The notes beneath the pieces are model-generated. The model saw only the letters and a list, made by a program, of their open reading frames with translations. It was not told the DNA's origin and did no database searches. The position numbers were made by a program, and so were the translations under genes. A stretch of DNA of 64,000 bases from assembly GCF_020514095.1 (NCBI RefSeq), contig NZ_VTKY01000003.1:62001-126000 (forward strand), in the 5' to 3' direction. The stretch comes from Synechococcus sp. MU1643 (GTDB lineage Bacteria > Cyanobacteriota > Cyanobacteriia > PCC-6307 > Cyanobiaceae). Shown piece after piece: positions 49,328 through 58,559 of this stretch. Every line of letters starts with the position of its first letter. The first letter of the stretch is position 1.

Positions 49328-51133
49328 TCAGCTGTTGAAAAGCTTGTTCAATTCAGCAGGTTTTGAGGGAGCAATGCGCTCCACAACCAGCAAGGCATCA
49401 ATAATCTGCTTGGCGACGGGAACGGCCACGGTGGAGCCATAGGCGTTTTCACCTTGGGGCTCATCTACCACCACAAACACCACGTAACGGGGATCCTCAA
49501 TCGGCAAAGTCGCTACAAAGCTGCAGATCTTGGCCCCTGGCAGATAGATCCCATTCAGGGCCTTCTGCGCCGTTCCCGTTTTGCCACCAATTCGGTAGCC
49601 GGGCGTTTTCGCACCCTTGCCACTGCCCTGATCCACAACAGATTCCATCCACTGGAGCACCGTGCGCGTGACCTCCGAATTCAGAACCTGGTGACCACTG
49701 GGTGCCGCCGCAGGTGCCAAGGCATCACCCGAACGGAAGCCACGGGTGATGTGGGGACTGATCAACTTGCCACCATTGGCCAGCATCCCGTGAAGCTGGA
49801 CCAGCTTGAGCGGCGTCAGCGAAAACCCCTGACCAAAGGCCGTCGTCGCCGGCTCGATCGGCTGACTGATGAACTGCTTCTTGCTCTTGAGCTGTCCGGC
49901 CACCGCTCCAGGTAGGTCGGTGTCGGGACGCTGATTGATGCCAAGACGCTCCATCCAGTTCCAGTAGGCATCGTCGTCAAGACGGCGCATGGCTTGGACC
50001 ATGCCGACGTTGCTTGACACCTGCAGCACGGTGGCGAAATCCACCAAACCATGCGCTTTTTTGTCGTGGTTGTTGATCGGCCAACCACCGATCATGAGCT
50101 TGCCCACGTCATTCACCCTATCCGTCGCCTGAATGGCGCCGTCCTGTAGTGCCAAAGCCAGATTGATCGGCTTGAACGTCGAACCCGGTTCATAGAGATC
50201 CTGAACGGACCATTCCCGAAACCGCCCGGTGGGGAAATCCCAGTAGCGGTTGGGATCGTAGGTGGGTGTCGATGCCAGCACCAACAGCTCACCATTGGTG
50301 GCATCCATCACGATCGCGGCACCCTTTTGGGCTTTCCACTTGGCAACCTGCTCAGCAAGAGCGTTGAGTGCTACCTGCTGGAGCCTCGAATCCAGCGTCA
50401 GCTGCAGGCGCAAATCATCGCCATAAAAGGCTCCCGGGGCGAGGTTGGCCGGCAACGGCGTGCCGTCAGCGCCGCGGCGGAGATATTGGGTTTGCTCATG
50501 GCGAGCCAGATCACCATCACGGCTCTGTTCAAGACCTGCTTGAGGTTGCCGCTCCGCATTGAGAAAGCCCACCACGTTGGCGAACAACGCCGCCTGGGGA
50601 TACACCCGCTGGGGATAGGCCTCCAGATCCAGACCGCTTATTCCTAGGGCACGGATGCGATCGGCCGTCTCCGGATCCAGCTCCTCAGCCAATTTGATCC
50701 CCGAGGCCTGGGTCCCCATGACCTTCAGCAGCGCAGGTACGGAACGAGCCAAGGGATCGGCCAACACCTCCGCCACATCCTCGGCAGGGCGGACGAGATT
50801 TGGGGCATCTCCCGGCATGTTGAAGTAGCGGGGATGGGCCCAGAGCCGAAACCGCTTTTCATCCATCGCGACCAGGCGTCCGGTGCGATCGACAATCGGT
50901 CGCCGTTGCCCCAAGGGTTGGGTGCGCTGCGTTTGCAGCTGACGGGCACGCTGCTCCAGATCGGGGGCTTGCACCAACTGCAGCCAGGCCATACGACCTA
51001 CCAACCCCAGCAGGCCTGCAGCCAGGATCCAGAAAATGATCCAAAGCCGCTTGGGGGGAACCTGGGTCAAAGGAACGACCCGCGCGCGGGAACGCCGCGA
51101 ACGGACGGGTCGATGCCCTGACAGCCGCGTCAT
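49328..51133 (-). CDS. ftsI: Penicillin-binding protein 2 / FtsI septal transpeptidase
   Basis: This 601-residue class B penicillin-binding protein cross-links septal peptidoglycan. It has a basic cytoplasmic N-terminus, one membrane helix (about 30-50), a pedestal domain, the catalytic S318-T-F-K321 tetrad, an SSN motif and a KTG motif in GGKTGTAQK. The ATG at 51133 is chosen because residues further upstream in frame lie in the ftsL-like gene. Start and upstream stop overlap by one base (TGATG). Confidence 0.93.
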   Translation of the reverse strand: MTRLSGHRPVRSRRSRARVVPLTQVPPKRLWIIFWILAAGLLGLVGRMAWLQLVQAPDLEQRARQLQTQRTQPLGQRRPIVDRTGRLVAMDEKRFRLWAHPRYFNMPGDAPNLVRPAEDVAEVLADPLARSVPALLKVMGTQASGIKLAEELDPETADRIRALGISGLDLEAYPQRVYPQAALFANVVGFLNAERQPQAGLEQSRDGDLARHEQTQYLRRGADGTPLPANLAPGAFYGDDLRLQLTLDSRLQQVALNALAEQVAKWKAQKGAAIVMDATNGELLVLASTPTYDPNRYWDFPTGRFREWSVQDLYEPGSTFKPINLALALQDGAIQATDRVNDVGKLMIGGWPINNHDKKAHGLVDFATVLQVSSNVGMVQAMRRLDDDAYWNWMERLGINQRPDTDLPGAVAGQLKSKKQFISQPIEPATTAFGQGFSLTPLKLVQLHGMLANGGKLISPHITRGFRSGDALAPAAAPSGHQVLNSEVTRTVLQWMESVVDQGSGKGAKTPGYRIGGKTGTAQKALNGIYLPGAKICSFVATLPIEDPRYVVFVVVDEPQGENAYGSTVAVPVAKQIIDALLVVERIAPSKPAELNKLFNS

Positions 51134-51579
51134 CAGTACCCCGCCCGAATGGGCTGATTTCCCAGGGCCTGGAGAGATGCCATGGGAGAGGACGCGGACG
51201 CTTGCTGAGAGCCCAGATCGGGGGGATCGAGATGCACCAGATTGGCCACTTGCGTTGGCACCAGGCGGTTGGGCTGCTGAGAACGATGCAACAGATGCTG
51301 TTCCATCACAGCGGTTGATTCCGTCAAGCGGTGTGCCTGGGTGCGTGTTGCCTCCAGCAGGTGGAAGGCAACGGTCCAGCGATGCTGCCAGTGCAGCGTG
51401 AGACCAGCCAGAACAGCGACTGCCGCAATCAAACCCAGCAATGTGCCGTCCATCAGGCGATGGAGCCCCCCAACGAGAGGGGAGCGTCGTGCAATGCGTC
51501 CGGAGGACAGTGACCCTTGAATCAGCTCGAAAGCCGTGGTCGATGCACGCTTTTCCGGAGCGGCAACCACCGGGATCAC
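51133..51579 (-). CDS. FtsL-like single-pass cell division protein
   Basis: This 148-residue protein has a basic N-terminus, one membrane helix at about 43-64 (MDGTLLGLIAAVAVLAGLTL) and a helical periplasmic part. Its coupling to ftsI by a one-base overlap, its size and topology match the FtsL/Ftn6-like position upstream of ftsI. No sequence signature is strong, as usual for FtsL. The last 50 residues are polar and low complexity. Confidence 0.65.
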   Translation of the reverse strand: MIPVVAAPEKRASTTAFELIQGSLSSGRIARRSPLVGGLHRLMDGTLLGLIAAVAVLAGLTLHWQHRWTVAFHLLEATRTQAHRLTESTAVMEQHLLHRSQQPNRLVPTQVANLVHLDPPDLGSQQASASSPMASLQALGNQPIRAGY

Positions 51580-51625
51580 AGGCGAATAGGTTCAGTGAAC
51601 CACCTGCAGAAAGGCGGGGCAAGGC

Positions 51626-52888
51626 TCAGAGCAGCAGCAGATTCAGGAACGTCACGGCGTTCCACAGCCCATGCATCAGCACCGAGGGCCACAGGCGTCC
51701 GCTGCGCAGCCGCACCAAGCCAAGCCCAACCCCCAACACAGTGAGTGGCGCCAACTCGCCAACACTGATGTGGGCCATGGCAAACAACAGGCCACTGAGC
51801 AGGACCCCCGGGAGGGGACCGAGCCGGGTCGCCAACACCGGCAGTAAGGCACCGCGAAAAATCGTCTCCTCAAACAGCGGCGCCAGCACAACCGCAGTGA
51901 GAGCAAGCAAGGCCAGGGCAAGCGGATCACGGCTGCCCAGCACCAACTCCAACAGCGGATTGCTACCCCCGGGATCCCCCACCAGGCGCACGAGCAACCA
52001 CCCCGTGAGCATCACCACCGGCGTCACCATCAACCAGCCCGCCAGCGCATCGCGCAGAGCTGAGAGCAGCGGACGCACGCGCCACAGCATCCATCCGCCA
52101 AGCGGTGCCCTCTCCTTGGGCAACGAACGCAGTTGCCGCCAAAGGATCAGCAGGCTCGGCAGGGCCATCACGCCGTAGTTGATCACCACGCTGACGGCTT
52201 CACGACGAGGACTGCCCAGCCCCACCGTCAGTGCACCCACCAGCGGAAACGCCACCAGTGGAACGCCAACAGCACTGATCACGACGAAGCCACCCGCCAC
52301 CAGAAGCGCCATGTCGACCAGGGTCAGCTCCGGCCCCTGAACATCTGGCCAGGCCATCAGCCGGCCTCGCAGCAAACGCCAGGCCTGACCAAGCAACAGC
52401 AGGCCACCGAGCAGGGCCGTCACCAGGGGCAGCACCGTGCTGAGGGCCAAACGGAACGCCGCTTTCCCCGCGGCTGAAGCATCGATGCAGAGCGTCGGAT
52501 CAGAGACCCCCGCTTCGCAGTGCAGCTGCTGGAGCAAAGGATCGTCGGCATCGCGTGCAAGGTCCGCTGATGCGGAACCTTGACCCTGCAACAACAGAAG
52601 CATCTGTTGCTGCCGCTCATTGCGCTGCTCTGGGCTGATTCCCACCAGGGCCTTAAGCAGCGCATCACGTGGCGACTCCCCGAGGAGGGCGTCCCGCAAC
52701 GGGGGAGGCACTGCTGGTTCAGCAAGAAGCGTCAGCTCCTGCTGCTGAAGACTCAGGGCCGGTGCCACCGAAGGTCGCGAAAGGCTGTCAATCAAGCCCG
52801 AAAACCAGATAAAACCAGCCAAAGAAAGGGACAAGGCCGCCAGAAGTCCCTTCCAGCGCGGGGAAACCGGTTGTGGGGAACTGGGCAC
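51626..52888 (-). CDS. CPBP family intramembrane glutamic endopeptidase
   Basis: This 420-residue membrane protein carries the CPBP (Abi/CAAX-protease-like) motifs: PLFEETIFRGALLPVL with the catalytic Glu-Glu-x-x-x-Arg, and LLSGLLFAMAHIS with the metal/base His. The first 170 residues include an extra hydrophobic helix and a polar, possibly luminal region. Substrates in cyanobacteria are unknown. It is 47 nt upstream of the ftsL-like gene on the same strand. Confidence 0.88.
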   Translation of the reverse strand: MPSSPQPVSPRWKGLLAALSLSLAGFIWFSGLIDSLSRPSVAPALSLQQQELTLLAEPAVPPPLRDALLGESPRDALLKALVGISPEQRNERQQQMLLLLQGQGSASADLARDADDPLLQQLHCEAGVSDPTLCIDASAAGKAAFRLALSTVLPLVTALLGGLLLLGQAWRLLRGRLMAWPDVQGPELTLVDMALLVAGGFVVISAVGVPLVAFPLVGALTVGLGSPRREAVSVVINYGVMALPSLLILWRQLRSLPKERAPLGGWMLWRVRPLLSALRDALAGWLMVTPVVMLTGWLLVRLVGDPGGSNPLLELVLGSRDPLALALLALTAVVLAPLFEETIFRGALLPVLATRLGPLPGVLLSGLLFAMAHISVGELAPLTVLGVGLGLVRLRSGRLWPSVLMHGLWNAVTFLNLLLL

Positions 52889-52964
52889 CAGCGGGCATCA
52901 ACTTCCCACGATTGTCCCCCCGAAAGGCCGCTTCCATACGATGACCGCGCCTTGACGCTGCAGC

Positions 52965-54293
52965 GTGCCCCTTCGTCTTCTTCTGGTCCGCCACGGTCTC
53001 AGCAGTTTCAACAAGGAACGGCGCATCCAGGGCCGTGATGATCTCTCGAACCTCAGCGAGGAGGGGCATGAGCAGGCCAGGGCCCTGGGCCGCTCGCTCC
53101 AGGACGTGAGCATCCAGGCCATCTACAGCTCTCCTTTGCAGAGGGCGGCGGCAACCACTGCGAGCCTGCTGGAGGCAAAAGGCAGGCAGACACCGGGTCC
53201 CGTCTTTGACGACGGACTGCTGGAAGTGGATCTGGAGCCCTGGTCCGGCCAGACCATTGACGAGCTGACTCAAGGCTCAACGGAGGCCTACAAGATCTGG
53301 AAGCAGCGGCCTATGGAACTGGAGCTCCAGCGTCGTGATGGTTCGAGCTACAAGCCACTGCCTGAACTGATGGAACAGGCGCGGGACTTCATCAGCAACC
53401 TGTTGGAGCGCCATCCCGCCAAAGGCAACGACACGGTGCTGGTGGTGGCCCACAACGCCATCCTGCGCTGCCTGATGATGGTGTTGCTGGGGGAACCCGA
53501 CCAAGGCTTCCGGCGTCTCCGCGTCGACAACACCTCCCTTTCCATCTTCAACCTCCGGCCGGGAGAGAACGGCCCCCAGGTGCAGATCGAATGCTTAAAC
53601 AGCACCACGCATCTGCAACCGCTGCCGGAGAGGGGCAAAAACGCCAGGCTGATTTTGGTGCGACACGGCGAAACCGACTGGAACAAAGCCGGGCGCTTCC
53701 AGGGGCAGATCGATATTCCGCTCAATGAAAACGGTCGCCATCAAGCCGCGGCCGCCCGCGATTTCCTCAAAGACATCCCCATCGATCGGGCCTGGAGCAG
53801 CACGCTGTCGCGCCCAACCGAAACGGCCCAGATCATTCTCGAGGCGCATCCCGATGTACCCCTGACTCAGATCGACGGCCTGGTGGAGATCGGACACGGT
53901 CTCTGGGAAGGCAAGCTCGAATCCGAGATCAGAGAGGGCTGGTCGGAGCTGCTGGACACCTGGAAACGTGCTCCGGAAACCGTGCAGATGCCTGAGGGGG
54001 AAACCATCCAGGACGTGTGGGCCCGTTCCGTCCGGAGCTGGGGAGAGATCGCTGGCGAGCTGAAGCCTGAGGAAACGGTGCTGGTGGTCGCCCACGACGC
54101 CGTCAACAAAACGATCCTCTGCGATCTGTTGGGGCTGACCCCAGCCGATATCTGGGCCGTCAAACAGGGCAACGGTGGCGTCACGGTGGTCGACATTGCC
54201 GCCGATCCAGGCCAGCCTGCAGTGGTGACCTGCCTCAACCTCACCTCCCATTTCGGAAGCGTGATTGACCGCACGGCAGCAGGCGCTCTCTGA
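52965..54293 (+). CDS. Tandem histidine phosphatase (phosphoglycerate mutase family)
   Basis: This 442-residue protein has two histidine phosphatase domains in a row. Domain 1 has LLVRHGLSSFNKERRIQGR at its start and VVAHNAILRCL at its end; domain 2 has ILVRHGETDWNKAGRFQGQ and VVAHDAVNKTI. Both keep the catalytic His pairs, although domain 1 replaces the usual GET/S segment by GLSS. Its substrate is unknown; phosphoserine phosphatase or other sugar-phosphate phosphatase activity is possible. It starts with GTG at 52965. Confidence 0.85.
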   Translation: MPLRLLLVRHGLSSFNKERRIQGRDDLSNLSEEGHEQARALGRSLQDVSIQAIYSSPLQRAAATTASLLEAKGRQTPGPVFDDGLLEVDLEPWSGQTIDELTQGSTEAYKIWKQRPMELELQRRDGSSYKPLPELMEQARDFISNLLERHPAKGNDTVLVVAHNAILRCLMMVLLGEPDQGFRRLRVDNTSLSIFNLRPGENGPQVQIECLNSTTHLQPLPERGKNARLILVRHGETDWNKAGRFQGQIDIPLNENGRHQAAAARDFLKDIPIDRAWSSTLSRPTETAQIILEAHPDVPLTQIDGLVEIGHGLWEGKLESEIREGWSELLDTWKRAPETVQMPEGETIQDVWARSVRSWGEIAGELKPEETVLVVAHDAVNKTILCDLLGLTPADIWAVKQGNGGVTVVDIAADPGQPAVVTCLNLTSHFGSVIDRTAAGAL

Positions 54294-54297
54294 CGTC

Positions 54298-55563
54298 ATG
54301 AACGACACCTTGCTGCTGGATCCGGTTCGCGTCCTGCGTGGCCCCGGAGATTCGGTTCAGCGCGGTGCAGTCCTGATCCACCGAGGGGTGCTCGTCGGCT
54401 TTGACGACCAGGCCCGGCAGCAGGCCCTCGGCCTGGGCATCAAAGCCAGTCCAGCACCGGCTCAACTGGTTGCCCCCTGCCTGGTGGATCCCCATTCCAT
54501 CCTTGAGACCCCCTTCAGTGGAGATCAAGAAACAGCCGTGAGCCTGCGGCACTGTGCAGCCGCAGGGGGCTACGGCCAGATTGCCCTAATTCCCCGCAGC
54601 AGCAGCTGGCGCGATTGTCCTGAGCGGCTCCAGGGATTCCGCCTCGATCAGGATCAGACGGCAACGGTTCGCCTGCACCTTTGGGGCGGCTTCAGCCGCG
54701 GCGGCAAGGCCGATGAACTTGCTCCCCATGGCGATCTTCTCGAACACGGTGCCATCGGACTGGCGGACGATGACGCCATGATTCCAACCCCGTTGCTGGA
54801 ACGGGGACTGCTGCTCGGAGAGATGGGGGGATGCCCGGTGCTCGTGGCACCCCGGGATCCCGATCTGCAAGGGGAGGGTTTGCTGCGGGAAGGGGTGGAG
54901 ACGCTGCGGGCCGGATGGCCAGCGGATCCGATCACCAGCGAGACCGTTCCTCTCAGCCAGTTGCTGCTGCTGCATCAACGCCATCCGGAACGACAACTGC
55001 GGCTGATGAACCTCTCCACGGCAGCCGCGGTGCAACAACTTTCAGGCTGCGATTCCCCTCCCTTGAGCAGCGTGAGCTGGTGGCATCTTCTGACCGACCG
55101 CAGCATGCTGGCCAGCAGCAACCCGGGCTGGCGTGTTTGTCCATCCCTCGGTGGACCAGACGATCGCCAGCAGTTGATCCAGGCTCTTTATCGGCGAACG
55201 ATTACTGCCGTGGCTGTCCACGCTGTGCCTCTGGATGCCGAGGACATGCTGCTGCCAGGTGATCAGCGCCCCGCAGGCCTCAGCGGCCACCATTTGGTGC
55301 TTCCTGCGCTGTGGAATGCCCTGGTGCGGCCTGGACGCTGGACCGTGGAAGATCTTTGGCAGGCCCTCAGCTTTGGGCCGTCGGCGCTGATCGACCAGCC
55401 CACTGAACAGCTTGAGCATGGCAGCCGGCGCTGGCTGCTGTTCGATCCCGATCAAAGCTGGACCATCAGCAGCAACACCCCTGGAGCACCGCGTGCTGCC
55501 AACATCCCTTGGATAGGCCGGGAGCTTCAGGGACGGGTTGTGGCCTGTGGCCTCAGTTGCTGA
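54298..55563 (+). CDS. Dihydroorotase-like protein lacking the metal motif
   Basis: This 421-residue protein has the overall layout of type I dihydroorotases (N-terminal beta segment, central barrel, C-terminal LxxGRxxxV-like end). At the site of the metal-binding DPHxHxR motif it has DPHSILE, so the second histidine is missing, and the later zinc-binding lysine/histidines are not recognisable. It is probably not a working hydrolase and may be a non-catalytic partner such as PyrC' is for aspartate transcarbamoylase. MNDTLLLDPV at 54298 is chosen; the end overlaps lepB by 11 nt. Confidence 0.75.
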   Translation: MNDTLLLDPVRVLRGPGDSVQRGAVLIHRGVLVGFDDQARQQALGLGIKASPAPAQLVAPCLVDPHSILETPFSGDQETAVSLRHCAAAGGYGQIALIPRSSSWRDCPERLQGFRLDQDQTATVRLHLWGGFSRGGKADELAPHGDLLEHGAIGLADDDAMIPTPLLERGLLLGEMGGCPVLVAPRDPDLQGEGLLREGVETLRAGWPADPITSETVPLSQLLLLHQRHPERQLRLMNLSTAAAVQQLSGCDSPPLSSVSWWHLLTDRSMLASSNPGWRVCPSLGGPDDRQQLIQALYRRTITAVAVHAVPLDAEDMLLPGDQRPAGLSGHHLVLPALWNALVRPGRWTVEDLWQALSFGPSALIDQPTEQLEHGSRRWLLFDPDQSWTISSNTPGAPRAANIPWIGRELQGRVVACGLSC

Positions 55564-56197
55564 GCGGACCGATGCGCGAAGGAGGCCAGAAGCGGAAAAC
55601 GGCACGCCCAATGATCTGATCGTCAGGCAAAAACGGGCCGCCCGGCCAGCGACGAGCATCCTGGCTGTTGCGGCGGTTGTCGCCCAGAACAACAACTTTG
55701 TCTTCGGGAACAACGGCATACAGGCCCTTGCAGCCGATCATTCCGTCGCGATCGGAGCAGAAGTTGGTGACGTAAGGCTCGTTGAAGGCCGTGCCGTTAA
55801 TGCTCACGGCACCACGGCCGTTGACCTCCAAGACATCACCAGGAACACCCACCACCCGTTTGATCCAAGCCTCACATTCGGGATAGCGCTGCAACAGCAC
55901 ACGATCCACAACCCAGCTGATGCCCGGGAAGGTGACGAAGCCGCACTTCAGTGGATTGGGTTGCCCCGCCTCCAACTTCCAAACGGGATCGAAGGCACTG
56001 GGAGAATTGAACACAACGATCTCTCCCCGCTGAGGAGGTCGTGAGCGGTACGACAGCTTCTCGACGATCAACTTGTCGCCGACCTGAAGACCCGGCAGCA
56101 TCGATCCCGAAGGGATGTAGCGGGCTTCAAAGGCGAACTGCCGAAGCAGGAGATAAAGCGAAACCGTGAACAGAAATGGGGCCCAGAACTCCCACAT
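55553..56197 (-). CDS. lepB: Signal peptidase I
   Basis: This 214-residue membrane-bound serine/lysine protease removes signal peptides. It has one N-terminal helix (WAPFLFTVSLYLLLRQFAF), the catalytic Ser32 in PSGSMLP, Lys113 in KRVVGVPGD and the box VVLGDNRRNSQDARRWP. MWEFWAP at 56197 is the chosen start; an upstream frame of 118 residues has no family resemblance. The gene ends convergently with the dihydroorotase-like gene. Confidence 0.94.
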   Translation of the reverse strand: MWEFWAPFLFTVSLYLLLRQFAFEARYIPSGSMLPGLQVGDKLIVEKLSYRSRPPQRGEIVVFNSPSAFDPVWKLEAGQPNPLKCGFVTFPGISWVVDRVLLQRYPECEAWIKRVVGVPGDVLEVNGRGAVSINGTAFNEPYVTNFCSDRDGMIGCKGLYAVVPEDKVVVLGDNRRNSQDARRWPGGPFLPDDQIIGRAVFRFWPPSRIGPLSN

Positions 56198-56296
56198 CGC
56201 GCTCACTCTGCCCTTCACATCGGAAGACCCTCTCTCGGCGTTCAATGTGGGCAGGCTCAATCTTTCGATCCACGATAAGGGCAACCTGCAGACCCC

Positions 56297-57802
56297 ATGA
56301 TCCGTCCACGCTGGCAAGCACTCAAGCCCCAACACGGCCTGCTCAGCTGGCGCCGGTGGGACCAGGCCATTGCTGTTATCGCCGCAGTCAATCTCACCTG
56401 GGTCGCCATTGACCTCACTTACATCCCCCTTCGGAATTTCTGGCTGCAACGCAATCTTTATCCAGTGCCATCGCTTCCCCTGGTGGTTCCCCTGCCCTGG
56501 CTGCCAGACATCACCCCATTGCTGGATCCACTCAAGGGCATCGAACCCCATCGCGACACCAAGGCCTACCTCAAGGCCTACACGGCCCTAGATCGGGCAT
56601 TGCAGCAGAACGGCTCAAGCACTGCTGAAAGCACCAATCTGCTGAAGCAGCAAGCGGTGCTCACCACAACGCTGATGAACAGCAACCCTTTCATCAGTTC
56701 TGGCCAAGCCGGCGCGCTTGAAAAATTCAAGAACCGACTCCGCGCCCGTACCGGCCTGGAATCAGCACGTGACTCCGCCAACCTGCTCTTAAGCCCCGAG
56801 CATCTGGAACGCTTCCCCTGGAGCCAGGAGCGTTACTTCTGGAGCCAGAAGATCCTGCCACTGGTGGAGAGCAACTACTGGCGAAGCATCGATGAAAACG
56901 GCCGCCCCAGCGATTTGAGCTGGCGCATCGACACGCCGTTTCAACTGCTGTTTCTGCTCGACATTCTTCTGCGCGCCTGGCGTCTGAAACAGCGCTATCC
57001 GGCGATCCGCTGGCGCGACGCCCTTTTACGCCGCTGGATCGACCTACCCCTGCTGCTGCCGTTTGCGCGCTGGCTCAGGGTGATCCCTGTCTCAGAGCGG
57101 CTTTGCGGAGCCGGCCTACTGCAACTCGAACCGCTTCGTGCCGTGATCAGCCGCGGCGTGGTGGCCCTGTTGGCAGTGGAGCTGTTTGAAGTGATCGCCA
57201 TCAGGGTGGTCGATGCTCTGCAGCAATTGATCCGATCACCACAGCTGCCGGAGAAGGTTCGCGGACTCTGCAGCTATCAAAGCAGTGATTTGAACGATGA
57301 GCGGGAGGTGATCGAGCTGCTGCGGTTGTGGCTTCCCCTGGTGCTGACCCGCATTGGCCCGGCCATGCGACCGCAACTGCAAGCCGTGATCAGCCATCTG
57401 GTGCAGCAGAGCTTGGACCAGAACGTCGTGCCGGATGCCCTGCGGCGGCTTCCTGGACTGCAAAACGCCGAATCAGAATTCAGCCGCCAGCTGGCCGAAA
57501 GCATGGTGACCTCAGTGCTCGACCTATCCAAGGGAGCCGGAAACCGCATCGGTCAGCGTGACCCGGTTCTGGAGTCCCTTGGATCCGAGACCTTGGATCG
57601 ACTCTGGGAGGAACTGGCCCATACCCTTGAGCAGGGTCCTGTACTGAGCCGTAGCCAGGATCTGCTGGTCGCACTCCTGGAAGAGATCAAACTCTCGAGC
57701 TTCAGGCAGATCCGCGACCAAGGCGATGTGGACGCCCTGATCAGCGAATTGGATGGCTTGAACTTCAGCCCTGGAGTGCTAACTCCCAAAGATCAGGCTT
57801 GA
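56297..57802 (+). CDS. Conserved membrane-associated protein, unknown
   Basis: This 501-residue protein has a hydrophobic helix at about 25-45 and further hydrophobic stretches near 215-235 and 285-310, between large soluble helical regions. The N-terminal basic region and the ordered helical soluble part look like a cyanobacterial conserved protein, but I do not recognise a domain. It resembles ion-channel-like architecture only loosely. It is divergent from lepB and convergent with the Spx/ArsC-like gene, overlapping it by 38 nt. Confidence 0.75.
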   Translation: MIRPRWQALKPQHGLLSWRRWDQAIAVIAAVNLTWVAIDLTYIPLRNFWLQRNLYPVPSLPLVVPLPWLPDITPLLDPLKGIEPHRDTKAYLKAYTALDRALQQNGSSTAESTNLLKQQAVLTTTLMNSNPFISSGQAGALEKFKNRLRARTGLESARDSANLLLSPEHLERFPWSQERYFWSQKILPLVESNYWRSIDENGRPSDLSWRIDTPFQLLFLLDILLRAWRLKQRYPAIRWRDALLRRWIDLPLLLPFARWLRVIPVSERLCGAGLLQLEPLRAVISRGVVALLAVELFEVIAIRVVDALQQLIRSPQLPEKVRGLCSYQSSDLNDEREVIELLRLWLPLVLTRIGPAMRPQLQAVISHLVQQSLDQNVVPDALRRLPGLQNAESEFSRQLAESMVTSVLDLSKGAGNRIGQRDPVLESLGSETLDRLWEELAHTLEQGPVLSRSQDLLVALLEEIKLSSFRQIRDQGDVDALISELDGLNFSPGVLTPKDQA

Positions 57803-58127
57803 ACCCGGTCAGATACGTGGAGCTATTCACTTCCACAAACGGACGTTTGATCAATTTGCCATCTGCAGCTAAGGCATCCATCGCCTGGTCATCCGACATA
57901 GCCTTTAGTGCTGCCGCGCCCATAGCGCGATAACTCTGGCCACTGGTGTTGAACAACAGCTTTCTTTCACCGAGGGATTGGTAAGCGGCCGCCAGCATGA
58001 CTTTGGACGGTGGAGTCAGGGTGATGTCGTGTACCTCATGGGCGATGCCTCGCTCGGTAAGCCAGGCCAATGCCTTTCGACAGGTGCTGCAGCGGTTGTA
58101 GCTGTAAACCTGGAGGGTTCCGGCCAA
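57765..58127 (-). CDS. ArsC/Spx family thioredoxin-fold protein
   Basis: This 120-residue protein starts LQVYSYNRCSTCRKALAWL; the CSTC pair at about 14-17 is the redox/catalytic Cys site of the Spx/ArsC-like family. It might be an arsenate reductase-like enzyme or a redox-responsive regulator; the sequence does not decide between them. It is 3 nt downstream of the ferredoxin gene. Confidence 0.85.
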   Translation of the reverse strand: MAGTLQVYSYNRCSTCRKALAWLTERGIAHEVHDITLTPPSKVMLAAAYQSLGERKLLFNTSGQSYRAMGAAALKAMSDDQAMDALAADGKLIKRPFVEVNSSTYLTGFKPDLWELALQG

Positions 58128-58130
58128 GAC

Positions 58131-58529
58131 TCAGCGGCCGAACAGGGATTTGATAGCACCAACGAGGCTGTTGGAGCCGCGGCCCACACCTTCAGCCGGA
58201 CTGGTACGAACGGTGACATCACCAAACACTGTGGTTCGGCAGCTCAGACGGAAGTTCGCAGGACGGTCAGCCAGATAGACCTCTTCGACGTCGCTGCGGG
58301 GGGACAAGTTGGCCTGCCCTTCAACCACCTCCATCACACATGTGCCGCACTGACCAACGCCACTGCAGTTGTTGAGGTTGTTGAGACTCTTGTAGGGATT
58401 GACGCCTGCATCAAGTGCAGCCTTACGCAGATTCGCGCCCTCGATGCAGCCAACCTGCTGGCCTTCCTGCTCGAATCGGATGGTGGGCACGGTTTCTGCA
58501 AATCTCAATGCGCACCAACTTACAAGCAT
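58131..58529 (-). CDS. 2Fe-2S ferredoxin-like electron carrier
   Basis: This 132-residue protein has the plant-type [2Fe-2S] ligand spacing: C-x5-C-x2-C in NNCSGVGQCGTC and a fourth Cys in FRLSCRT. The C-terminal 30 residues (GRGSNSLVGAIKSLFGR) are an amphipathic helix-like extension that could bind membrane or partner proteins. The GTG codon giving VPTIRFEQEG (about 58490) may be the true start, because the first 13 residues of the longer form have no family match. It is 3 nt upstream of the Spx/ArsC-like gene. Confidence 0.85.
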   Translation of the reverse strand: MLVSWCALRFAETVPTIRFEQEGQQVGCIEGANLRKAALDAGVNPYKSLNNLNNCSGVGQCGTCVMEVVEGQANLSPRSDVEEVYLADRPANFRLSCRTTVFGDVTVRTSPAEGVGRGSNSLVGAIKSLFGR

Positions 58530-58559
58530 CCGGCCTGATCAAGGGGCTCTTTCCTGAGA

